This document shows, piece by piece, positions 1 to 6,831 of a DNA stretch of 22,933 nucleotides. Below the pieces are notes generated by a model, which did no database searches, was not told the DNA's origin, and saw nothing but the letters and a program-made list of their open reading frames with translations. This DNA is from JADFSZ01 sp022560555 [NCBI: PVC group bacterium] (GTDB lineage: Bacteria > GCA-001730085 > JADFSZ01). A program made the translations under genes and the position numbers. Where the stretch lies: positions 1-22,933 of the forward strand of contig JADFSZ010000004.1 in NCBI GenBank assembly GCA_022560555.1, given 5' to 3'. Every line of letters starts with the position of its first letter. Positions within the stretch are counted from its first letter, which is position 1.

Positions 1-55
1 GAATAACAGCTCGTTCCATCAAAAAGGCAACCTTTCAAAATCCATGGATGACAAC

Positions 56-84
56 TTGCCATAAGCTTAACATAGAAATATAAT
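56..84 (+). promoter_or_regulatory. Sigma70-type promoter of the SAM-hydrolase remnant
   Basis: TTGCCA (56-61) and a perfect TATAAT (79-84) are separated by exactly 17 bp. Transcription would start near 91, about 37 nt before the ATG at 128 of the decayed gene. The same TTGCCA-17-TATAAT combination stands before the gene at 16103. The promoter looks intact although the gene behind it is not. Confidence 0.6.
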
Positions 85-127
85 GATGAAAAGTCATAAA
101 TCACTCATAGCACAATTGTTGAAACTC

Positions 128-332
128 ATGAACCCCATCGCGCTCATAACAGATTTTGGTCATAGGGTACAAAATTTTAGGATTAGACACATCGTACGCG
201 GCACAAAAAAAAGGCAAACTTTTAAATGTGATCGGGAGTTCGGGTTATTGGGAAATCGCGGTTAATTTAGGTCACGCGGCAAAATATCTAAAGGCCAAGC
301 GCGGATCAATCGTGACGGTCACATGGTCTTAA
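128..332 (+). pseudogene. Internally deleted SAM hydrolase (SAM hydroxide adenosyltransferase, DUF62) remnant
   Basis: Intact members hydrolyse S-adenosylmethionine to adenosine and methionine and are usually about 260-290 residues. Here the ATG at 128 opens MNPIALITDFGH, matching the family's N-terminal TDFG motif with its SAM-binding aspartate. A different frame, open from about 150 to the TAA at 330-332, reads GLDTSYAAQ followed by IGSSGYWEIAVNLG and AAKYLKAKRG. This matches the C-terminal SAM_HAT domain, including the usual SSGYLEIAVN motif. About 200 central residues are missing and the frame changes near 160-170, so no functional enzyme can be made; the initiating frame stops at 263-265 after 45 codons. 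The promoter at 56-84 is retained, and the remnant ends 4 nt from the convergent small gene at 337. The family assignment is strong from the two end motifs. Whether the deletion is biological or an assembly artefact cannot be told from the sequence. Confidence 0.75.
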
Positions 333-336
333 AGAA

Positions 337-630
337 TTAATTTGAGCGGCACAATTGTTTCATCTCACGTATGTATTCGGGAAAATATTCCAAAATTACT
401 GTCATATTAAACCGTCTCAGAATTGATTCTTTGGGTTCCCGCTCCAAAAGAAATTCGAAGGATTTTTCAACCCAAATCTCAGGTTTGATCTTGCGGTCTG
501 TCCAAGTGATATAATTTGATTTATCTAACGTGACACTGTGGGTTGTTTGTCCCCCATCATCCGCGCAAGTTACTTCGAATGTATACGATTGAACTTGATC
601 TTCCTTAAGCTGGACTTGAATGTTTGTCAT
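337..630 (-). CDS. Conserved-looking hypothetical protein, 97 aa, coupled to the symporter
   Basis: I do not recognise a named family. The protein is 97 residues, soluble and charged, with no signal peptide or membrane segment. The first half alternates polar and hydrophobic residues (IQVQLKEDQVQSYTFEV), as in beta strands. The second half looks helical and carries the segment SFEFLLEREPKESIL followed by FPEYIREM. Its ATG overlaps the symporter stop codon in an ATGA (627-630), so the two are very probably translationally coupled. It may be a cytosolic accessory or regulator of the transporter, but only the gene arrangement supports that. The frame is a credible gene because of this overlap and its ordinary composition. 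Confidence 0.7.
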   Translation of the reverse strand: MTNIQVQLKEDQVQSYTFEVTCADDGGQTTHSVTLDKSNYITWTDRKIKPEIWVEKSFEFLLEREPKESILRRFNMTVILEYFPEYIREMKQLCRSN

Positions 631-1910
631 GGTCGAACCTTCCCTTGTTTATTACGAACCCGTTTGTTTATGCAGTATCGATTCACAATCACAGACCCGA
701 TGGCATCCCCTTCGACATTGATCATGGTCCGGAATGTATCTAAAAATCGGTCAATCGGAATGAGGATTCCGATCGCCTCAATCGGAAGTCCTACGGATTG
801 CAAAACGGGAATCATGGTGACCATCCCCGCACTTGGAATTCCCGGAGCTCCCATCGAAGCCAAAATGGCGACAAGAAAAATCATAAGCTGCGAAACAATA
901 TTCAAATCAAGTCCAATAAGATTCGCAACAAAAAGCGCCGCAATGGCCTCATACAGGGCCGTCCCATCCATGTTGATCGTCGTGCCCAAAGGCATCACAA
1001 AACCCGCAATATCTTTGTCCACTTTGAGATGTTCATCCACACACCTGAGACTGATAGGCAGCGTGGCCGAGCTTGACGATGTGGAGAAGGCCGTGATCAA
1101 AGCATCTTTCATTCCCCTAAAAAATATCCACGGAGAAAATTTTCCGAACCATTTTAATAGGAGCGGCAAGGTCACCGCCCCGTGTAAAAAGGTGCCCAAC
1201 AATACAACACCGATAAACTTAGCTAAACTTTTGAGCAAACGGATATCCTGACTGGCAAAAAGGATGGCGAGAAGAGCCAGTATCCCCCAAGGCGCCAGGC
1301 GCATGATCCATCCCACAATCATCATGATCAAATCAAAAAACTCCTGGAGTAAATTGTGAATACCTTTGGCTTTTTCTTTCGCCTTGACGATGGCAATCCC
1401 GATAAAGATCGCAAACACAATAGTTCCTAATATTTCTCCTTCAGCCATCGCTTTAACCGGGCTAATAAAAAATCGTTCGTTGATAAATTTACTGAAATAC
1501 TCAGAGGTTGTAATATCGGGACTCGTATAGGCACTCATATCTTTTTCAAAGATATCAATCTGTGTATCTACCCCCGGACGTAAGATATTTACAAGAGTCA
1601 ATCCTAACAGTACGGCCAAAGCAGATGTGCCGATAAAATAGCCAAGGGTGCTCTTCCAAACAATACCCATGGCGGAATGCTTTCTAAGATTCGCAATGCC
1701 TAAAGCAATGGAAGTAAAAACCAAAGGAACCACGATCATCTTCAAGAGGTTAATGAACACACCTTTGACGATTCCAAGAACATAGAGAACCGTCTGTGTT
1801 TTGTCGGGACTGAACATCCCCGCATTCAGCATAAACCCAAAAACGATGCCCACCCCTGCTCCGATAAGAATATGACGGTTGAGGTAATCTTTTTTTGCGG
1901 ATGATTTCAT
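627..1910 (-). CDS. Na+-dependent acidic amino acid/dicarboxylate symporter (DAACS family)
   Basis: This 427-residue inner-membrane protein belongs to the GltP/DctA/GltPh family, which imports glutamate, aspartate or C4-dicarboxylates with Na+ or H+. Family landmarks are in order: the serine-rich hairpin 1 motif STSSSSATLP (277-285), NMDGT in TM7 (313-317), the GAPGIPSAG hairpin 2 (354-362), and TM8 with D387, D391, R394, N398 and D402. The RTMINVEGD string aligns with the substrate- and Na+-binding segment of the archaeal aspartate transporter GltPh; the arginine favours an acidic substrate. Length is normal for the family. The upstream region carries a TTGACA -35 box and a -10 region that overlap the divergent nhaC promoter. 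The downstream 97-aa gene overlaps its stop codon. Aspartate/glutamate is the likelier substrate, but C4-dicarboxylates cannot be excluded. Confidence 0.93.
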   Translation of the reverse strand: MKSSAKKDYLNRHILIGAGVGIVFGFMLNAGMFSPDKTQTVLYVLGIVKGVFINLLKMIVVPLVFTSIALGIANLRKHSAMGIVWKSTLGYFIGTSALAVLLGLTLVNILRPGVDTQIDIFEKDMSAYTSPDITTSEYFSKFINERFFISPVKAMAEGEILGTIVFAIFIGIAIVKAKEKAKGIHNLLQEFFDLIMMIVGWIMRLAPWGILALLAILFASQDIRLLKSLAKFIGVVLLGTFLHGAVTLPLLLKWFGKFSPWIFFRGMKDALITAFSTSSSSATLPISLRCVDEHLKVDKDIAGFVMPLGTTINMDGTALYEAIAALFVANLIGLDLNIVSQLMIFLVAILASMGAPGIPSAGMVTMIPVLQSVGLPIEAIGILIPIDRFLDTFRTMINVEGDAIGSVIVNRYCINKRVRNKQGKVRP

Positions 1911-1958
1911 AAGTGAAAATATTGTGTGATTATTTTTTCGATATGGTGATCAAAATTC

Positions 1959-1987
1959 TTGTCGCGAGTCATGATATATATTATACT
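1959..1987 (+). promoter_or_regulatory. Promoter of the NhaC-family antiporter
   Basis: TTGTCG (1959-1964), a 17 bp spacer and TATACT (1982-1987) form a good sigma70-type promoter. The start point would be near 1994, which makes the in-frame ATG at 1913 untranscribed from here and supports the GTG at 2033 as the translational start. Confidence 0.6.
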
Positions 1988-2011
1988 ACGTGGGATCAAC
2001 TTTCCTGTCAA
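1980..2011 (-). promoter_or_regulatory. Probable promoter of the DAACS symporter operon
   Basis: On the minus strand a consensus TTGACA (2011-2006) is followed by TAGTATAAT. Reading TAGTAT (1988-1983) as the -10 box gives a 17 bp spacer; reading TATAAT (1985-1980) gives 20 bp. The leader would be about 60 nt to the ATG at 1910. The -10 region coincides with that of the plus-strand nhaC promoter, so the two promoters cannot easily be occupied together. Confidence 0.5.
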
Positions 2012-2032
2012 TACCACATAAAGGGATCGATC

Positions 2033-3820
2033 GTGACCAACATTCTTCAAAACAGAGACATTTCAAAATACTGGTTTGCACGATCTCCAAAATTTTGGAT
2101 TTTTCTTCTTGTGCTCAGTACCGCTTTTATCGCCGGACGAAAAGTGCAACCCACATGGACCGTAGAAATAATTCAGCTTGATGTTAAGAAAAACGACGCG
2201 GGACAGATCTACTATATCTACAAAGAGAAGCCAAAAGTTATTGAACAAGTTGTCCCTCTCTCTCAAGCTGAACTCACACCCGAAAAAATCCAACTCTTGA
2301 ATCAAACGGGACAATCGCCTCCCCTCCTGGAAGAATTTGTCTTAGAACCCATAACGAAAGAAGGGAAATCTTTGACCTTGTACTACCAACACACTTTGAA
2401 GCGCCATTGGAGATGGTGGTCACTCCTTCCCGCCTTCGCGGCCGTTTTATTTTGCTGGATCACGAGAGAGCCCATCACCTCATTGTTCGGAGGGATTGTT
2501 TGCGGAGCTTTTCTTTTACAAAAATACAATATACCCGGAGATGTCTTAGTTCCCGCGCTCATGACAAAAGATGCGGCCACCATTTTAGTGATTTATCTGT
2601 GGTTTTTAGGAGGACTCATGGGTGTTTGGTCCCGTACCGGAGCCGCGCAGGCGTTCGCGGACCTAATGACACGCACGGTTGTTCGAGGCCCCCGAACGGC
2701 AAAACTTGTCGCGTGGTTTTTAGGTGTCATCTTTTTTCAAGGCGGAACCATTAGCACGGTTTTGGTCGGCACAACGGTTAAACCCATTGCGGACAAAGAA
2801 AATATAAGCCACGAAGAGCTTTCTTATATTGTCGACTCCACAGCGTCTCCGATCGCTTCTCAATTGGCATTCAACGCCTGGCCCGGTTATGTCCAAGCGT
2901 TTATCTTTGTCTCCGGCGTAAGCTTTTTAGCCACGGAAGCGGACCGGATCACATTCTTTTTCAAAAGCGTTCCGTTTTGTTTCTATGCCATCTTTGCCGT
3001 TCTCGGAACGTTTCTTTTGAGCATAGATAAACCTTTTTTTCTTGGCAAGAGAATGAAAGAAGCTATCGCTCGATCCCGTCAAACAGGCGAGCTGGATGCG
3101 CCAAACGCCGATCCGCTTTCTTCGAAAGAACTCCAATCGAGTCATGTTCCCGAAGGATACACACCGCATGTCATTGAATTTTTTCTGCCGCTTATTGTCC
3201 TTATTGGTATATGCATCGGGACATTTATCAAGATGGGGTCTCCCAACGTTCTTTGGGCATTCGGACTTGCCCTTTTGTGCGCCATGAGTTTAGCCCTCAT
3301 CCGCGGCATGTCCCTCAAAGATCTTATGGTTGGATTTCACGAAGGGATTAAAGGTGTGGTCCTAGGAGCTGTAATCCTTCTTTTAGCCATTACGATCGGC
3401 GGAATCAGCCAGCAAACGGGAGGTGGGATTTTTCTTGTTGAACTTTTGGGCCATCATATTCCGTATTGGGCTTTGCCCGTCATTCTACAGCTTATGACCA
3501 TGCTTATCTCGTTTTCAACAGGGACTAGCTGGGGAACTTATGCCGTCGCATTCCCTTTGGCCATGCCCTTAGCCTGGACAGTGGCCAATGTCAACGGCGT
3601 TGCACATCCGGAGCTTTTTATGACCATTTGCTTTGCGACAGTGATGGATGGCAGTGTCTACGGGGATCAGTGCTCACCGATTTCGGATACAACCGTTTTA
3701 ACGTCCATGTGCACCGGGTGTGATCTTATGGATCATGTAAAAACGCAAATGCCTCAGGCTAGTATGGCCGCCCTTTTAGCCGCCATATGCTGGACAGCCT
3801 TAACATACTTTTACGTATAA
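2033..3820 (+). CDS. nhaC: NhaC-family Na+/H+ antiporter with N-terminal extracytoplasmic insert
   Basis: This polytopic inner-membrane antiporter exchanges Na+ for H+. I chose the GTG at 2033 (595 aa): it follows AAGGGA by 6 nt and lies behind the promoter at 1959-1987. An upstream in-frame ATG at 1913 would lie before that promoter. A first membrane segment (about residues 19-35) is followed by roughly 90 mostly polar residues that should face the periplasm. The usual antiporter core follows. Core landmarks include [43 protein letters not shown] and, near 544-570, [15 protein letters not shown] with [12 protein letters not shown]. The last block is the hallmark of the NhaC family and carries its conserved acidic residues. 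The extra N-terminal domain makes it longer than typical ~450-residue NhaC proteins. It is divergent from the DAACS symporter and convergent with cysK. No terminator is evident in the 35 nt after its stop. Confidence 0.88.
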   Translation: MTNILQNRDISKYWFARSPKFWIFLLVLSTAFIAGRKVQPTWTVEIIQLDVKKNDAGQIYYIYKEKPKVIEQVVPLSQAELTPEKIQLLNQTGQSPPLLEEFVLEPITKEGKSLTLYYQHTLKRHWRWWSLLPAFAAVLFCWITREPITSLFGGIVCGAFLLQKYNIPGDVLVPALMTKDAATILVIYLWFLGGLMGVWSRTGAAQAFADLMTRTVVRGPRTAKLVAWFLGVIFFQGGTISTVLVGTTVKPIADKENISHEELSYIVDSTASPIASQLAFNAWPGYVQAFIFVSGVSFLATEADRITFFFKSVPFCFYAIFAVLGTFLLSIDKPFFLGKRMKEAIARSRQTGELDAPNADPLSSKELQSSHVPEGYTPHVIEFFLPLIVLIGICIGTFIKMGSPNVLWAFGLALLCAMSLALIRGMSLKDLMVGFHEGIKGVVLGAVILLLAITIGGISQQTGGGIFLVELLGHHIPYWALPVILQLMTMLISFSTGTSWGTYAVAFPLAMPLAWTVANVNGVAHPELFMTICFATVMDGSVYGDQCSPISDTTVLTSMCTGCDLMDHVKTQMPQASMAALLAAICWTALTYFYV

Positions 3821-3855
3821 TCTTTTTAATGGCTCAATGATATATGCCAAAAATT

Positions 3856-4800
3856 TTATACTTCAAAATATTGCTGGGTTGAAAAATAGCGTTCTCCTGT
3901 ATCCGGCAAAACAGTAACAAGCGTTTTTCCGGCCCCAAGCTCTTCGGCTATTTTCAGGCTCGCCCACACAGCGGCCCCCGAGGAAATCCCCATAAACAAA
4001 CCTTCCTGTCGAGCCAAAAGACCGGCTGTTTCAAAGGCCTCCGCATCCTTAACCGTCACAATCCGGTCAATCAGATCCCTGTTGAGAATTTCCGGAATAA
4101 AACCGGCGCCGATCCCTTGGATTTTATGTGTTCCGCTCTTTTTCCCTGATATCACGGCGCTCCCCTCAGGTTCGACAGCAACTATCTGAATATCCGGATT
4201 TGCCTTTTTAAGCACTTCGCCTGCTCCCGATAACGTTCCTCCCGTTCCCACCCCAACAACAAAGGCATCGATTTTTCCGTTGGTTGCATCCATAAGTTCT
4301 TTCGCTGTCGTTTGACGGTGAGCCTCCAGATTTGATTGATTCATAAATTGGGAAGGCATAAAACTATCGGGGGTCTTGGCCAGTAAATCTTTTGCCCGCT
4401 GAATAGCTCCGGACATCCCTTTCTTGCTAGCAGTGAGGACAACCTCCGCACCATATGACTTGATGATAAATTGACGCTCCAAGCTCATGGATTCCGGAAT
4501 GACGACAATACAGCGGTACCCTTTGACGGCGGCAACCATGGCAATCCCGATACCCGTGTTTCCGCTCGAAGGTTCAATAATAACACCGCCGGATGTTAAA
4601 GCGCCCTCGGACTCGGCCATCTCGATCATCTTAAGACATATTCGATCTTTGACGCTCCCCCCTGGATTAAAACTTTCTAATTTTGCTAATATTCGGGCAG
4701 AACCGTGGGGCACAATTTTGTGCAACTGAATCAGGGGCGTGTTGCCGATCAAATCCAATATCGAATGATAGATTTTTTGTTCAAACGGACTCATAGACAT
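3856..4800 (-). CDS. cysK: Cysteine synthase (O-acetylserine sulfhydrylase)
   Basis: A PLP enzyme that makes cysteine from O-acetylserine and sulfide in the cytosol. The 314-residue protein has the standard fold-type II motifs. GNTPLIQL lies near the N-terminus. The PLP lysine is K51 in NPGGSVKDR. The substrate loop is PSSGNTG (77-83). The phosphate-binding loop is VGTGGTLSG, followed by GIGAGFIP, then GISSGAA with the serine that contacts the pyridine nitrogen, and LPDTGERY at the C-terminus. Length is normal. It is the last gene of the long minus-strand run and lies 27 nt after a PiT-family permease of the CysP kind, which suggests a sulfur uptake/assimilation pair. Two ATGs (codons 1 and 3) are possible starts and neither has a clear Shine-Dalgarno sequence. 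CysM cannot be excluded on motifs alone, but the overall pattern is CysK-like. Confidence 0.93.
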   Translation of the reverse strand: MSMSPFEQKIYHSILDLIGNTPLIQLHKIVPHGSARILAKLESFNPGGSVKDRICLKMIEMAESEGALTSGGVIIEPSSGNTGIGIAMVAAVKGYRCIVVIPESMSLERQFIIKSYGAEVVLTASKKGMSGAIQRAKDLLAKTPDSFMPSQFMNQSNLEAHRQTTAKELMDATNGKIDAFVVGVGTGGTLSGAGEVLKKANPDIQIVAVEPEGSAVISGKKSGTHKIQGIGAGFIPEILNRDLIDRIVTVKDAEAFETAGLLARQEGLFMGISSGAAVWASLKIAEELGAGKTLVTVLPDTGERYFSTQQYFEV

Positions 4801-4827
4801 TTATGGTTTTTGCAATTTTGGAAAATT

Positions 4828-5796
4828 TTAATGTTGAAAGAGCAGCCATGTTAACACGTAAGCAAGCCCCATGGCAAGAATCGGCATAAGAATCCAATTA
4901 TATATCACTTTTTTGGATAAAGGTTTTTTGAAGGTATGGCCATGACCACTTTCGTCTTTAAGGCTCGCAATGGCAAAAATCGCAGCCACTTTAACCATAA
5001 CAAATGATTGAGGGACACCGCAAACGGAAGCAATAATGACCAACGTTCCGCAAACAAGGCATATGATACTGGCAGACAAAAGGCCCAGGGGAATAATTTT
5101 CTCGCTTGATGTTTTAAGTGATCCCGGAAACAGGAAGCTGCCAACACCGAAAAACGGAGCCATCACAAGGAGCCCGATGACAGGGGAGATCATCTCGCTT
5201 CCCACAAGGGGCCCTACAACATTGGCCACGTTATTCGTGCCTACAGAAAACGCGTTGTAACAACTGGAAAAAATAACAAAAGCTTTTAAACGGGATTTAT
5301 GATTAACGAGTTTTTCGTAAATCCAAAAATTTATTTTTCGGGGAGGATAAATCATTTTCCCGATAAAATAGGTTAAAAAATATCCGGCGACAGGCAAAAA
5401 GATCCAGAATGGCAGCATCCATAATATATTTTCCCACTCGACTTGATCAAAATAAAGACCCACCCCCATAAGTGCGGCCACAGTAACCAAACTCGTTGAT
5501 TGCGGCACATGCAGGATATTGCTGATAAAAATACTCAAAACAGCCGAAAATAAGATAATGATACAGACTTTTGGCGTTATAATAAACGCAGGGATAATAC
5601 CTCCTTCAAGAGTGTTCGTCACTTCACGGCCCAAACACAGAGCTCCCGCAACCACACAAAGAGCAAAAAGGCATTGAGCTCTTTTGGGTGTGATAGCCTT
5701 GCTTCCGCATGCCGCGGCAAACGTGACGCCAAAAATACTAGCCCCCATATTTACGGAAAAGAACACCGCTAAAACAATGATGAATATCTCCGTCAC
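4828..5796 (-). CDS. PiT-family anion permease, probably CysP-like sulfate permease
   Basis: A 322-residue inner-membrane protein of the PiT family (PF01384), whose members carry phosphate or, in the CysP branch, sulfate. Both internally repeated signatures are visible: SVNMGASIFGVTFAAACGS at 14-32 and CYNAFSVGTNNVANVVGPLV in the second half. Canonical phosphate permeases have GANDVAN in the first repeat, whereas this protein has NMGAS. That wording, and CYNAFSxGxNNVANxVGPLVG in the second repeat, closely recall the Bacillus subtilis sulfate permease CysP. The neighbour cysK, 27 nt downstream, supports sulfate. Translation starts at GTG (5796) behind AGGAG; the stop of the ATP-grasp gene is 6 nt upstream. 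Automated annotation would call it an inorganic phosphate transporter. Substrate is inferred from sequence resemblance and context. Confidence 0.85.
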   Translation of the reverse strand: MTEIFIIVLAVFFSVNMGASIFGVTFAAACGSKAITPKRAQCLFALCVVAGALCLGREVTNTLEGGIIPAFIITPKVCIIILFSAVLSIFISNILHVPQSTSLVTVAALMGVGLYFDQVEWENILWMLPFWIFLPVAGYFLTYFIGKMIYPPRKINFWIYEKLVNHKSRLKAFVIFSSCYNAFSVGTNNVANVVGPLVGSEMISPVIGLLVMAPFFGVGSFLFPGSLKTSSEKIIPLGLLSASIICLVCGTLVIIASVCGVPQSFVMVKVAAIFAIASLKDESGHGHTFKKPLSKKVIYNWILMPILAMGLAYVLTWLLFQH

Positions 5797-5802
5797 GGAC
5801 AG

Positions 5803-6831
5803 TTACTCCTGAATACTACTGTCTTCGTTATACTCTAATCCTAATGACAAAATTTTACTCACCAGATCATCAAAATTCAAACCATGTTTTCTTGCCGATA
5901 ACGCAAAATCATCATCCTTCGTAATACCCGGATTTGGATTAGCTTCAATGACAAAAACCTCTTTGTCGGACGTCAGCCGAATATCAATTCGCGCGTAACC
6001 CCGAATCCGCAAAATCTTATACACACGTTTTGAGGTTTCAATGATTTTCTTTTCCAAAACAGGATCTTTTAAGTAGGCAAAACCATATCTCACTTTCCAT
6101 TTTTTTCGATATTCCGGGTCCCACTTTACCTTATATGTGGCAATTTGCGGGCCTTCGTTTTCTATCGGCAATTTTAATTCCCGAATGGGGAAGGTCGTAA
6201 TAATCCGATTTCCCAGCATGCTGACATATAATTCTCTACCCTCAATATACTCTTCCGCGATAACATCCTGAGCTAAATTGTCATGAATAAAGTTTGCGCG
6301 CTCCTTTAAGTCAGTGTCGTTGGATATCACAGAAGCATTTGAGATTCCGTAAGACGACTCATCACGCAGGGGTTTGATAATCACGGGATATTTCAGCCAT
6401 TTGGGATGATAAACCCGACAGCCGCGATAAAATATCTTGAACTTTGACACATGGATATGGTGATGACTTAAGATTTCCTTCGTTATCCCCTTGTTTTTAC
6501 AAAGGACCATCGCCGCCGGATTGGAACCCGTGTAGGGTATTTGCAAAAGCTCGAACAGTCCCACAATGTTGCGTTCGTAAAATGATTGTCCGTGAAAATG
6601 CTCGACTAAATTAAAAAAAATATCCGGTTTTTTCTCCGCAACAGCATCCAAAAGGGGTCGAATATCATCATAAATCCCTACCACCCGGATATCATGTCCC
6701 AAATTTTTCAATGATTCGTAACATTGCCGCTCTGTTTTATATTCTTTCTTTTTAAATAACTCTAGATAATTTCTGTTCTGGGGAGTTTCGCCCATCGTAT
6801 CGCAAATAAGAATGACATCCAGCTTTTTCAT
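5803..6831 (-). CDS. D-alanine-D-alanine-ligase-like ATP-grasp enzyme
   Basis: The 342-residue protein has the ATP-grasp fold of the Ddl/COG1181 group, which joins a carboxylate to an amine through an acyl-phosphate. Visible elements are an N-terminal Rossmann-like part (VILICD), YTGSNP (100-105), the ATP-binding KPLRDESSYG (153-162, K153), EEYIEGRELYVS (193-204) and the Mg2+ site RIDIR (281-285) with EANPNPG (296-302). It differs from true D-Ala-D-Ala ligases in the specificity loops: there is no GSGVLASALSMDK-like segment, and an insertion with ENEGPQIATYKVKWD lies before the metal site. A different amino acid or peptide substrate is therefore likely. The start overlaps the stop of the upstream metallopeptidase in ATGA (6828-6831), so the pair is translationally coupled. 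The role is unknown; envelope peptide or small-peptide synthesis is a reasonable guess. Confidence 0.83.
   Translation of the reverse strand: MKKLDVILICDTMGETPQNRNYLELFKKKEYKTERQCYESLKNLGHDIRVVGIYDDIRPLLDAVAEKKPDIFFNLVEHFHGQSFYERNIVGLFELLQIPYTGSNPAAMVLCKNKGITKEILSHHHIHVSKFKIFYRGCRVYHPKWLKYPVIIKPLRDESSYGISNASVISNDTDLKERANFIHDNLAQDVIAEEYIEGRELYVSMLGNRIITTFPIRELKLPIENEGPQIATYKVKWDPEYRKKWKVRYGFAYLKDPVLEKKIIETSKRVYKILRIRGYARIDIRLTSDKEVFVIEANPNPGITKDDDFALSARKHGLNFDDLVSKILSLGLEYNEDSSIQE

Noticed and set aside
104-166. A 20-codon minus-strand frame ending in QQLCYE, resembling the KQLCRSN end of the 97-aa protein
   Set aside because: The similarity comes from a shared 11-base GCACAATTGTT only. It lies over the SAM-hydrolase remnant and its promoter side and has no ribosome site.
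538-1251. A 237-codon open frame on the plus strand opposite the symporter gene
   Set aside because: It is antisense to a well-defined DAACS gene, has no recognisable motif and no promoter or ribosome site, and its composition is that of a shadow of the real frame.
1913-2032. Upstream in-frame ATG extension of the NhaC gene by 40 codons
   Set aside because: It would place the start before the promoter at 1959-1987 and through the divergent promoter region. The GTG at 2033 has a ribosome site.
3821-3855. Possible terminator between the convergent nhaC and cysK genes
   Set aside because: Only a 3-bp GGC/GCC pairing with a large AT loop is present, which is too weak to call.
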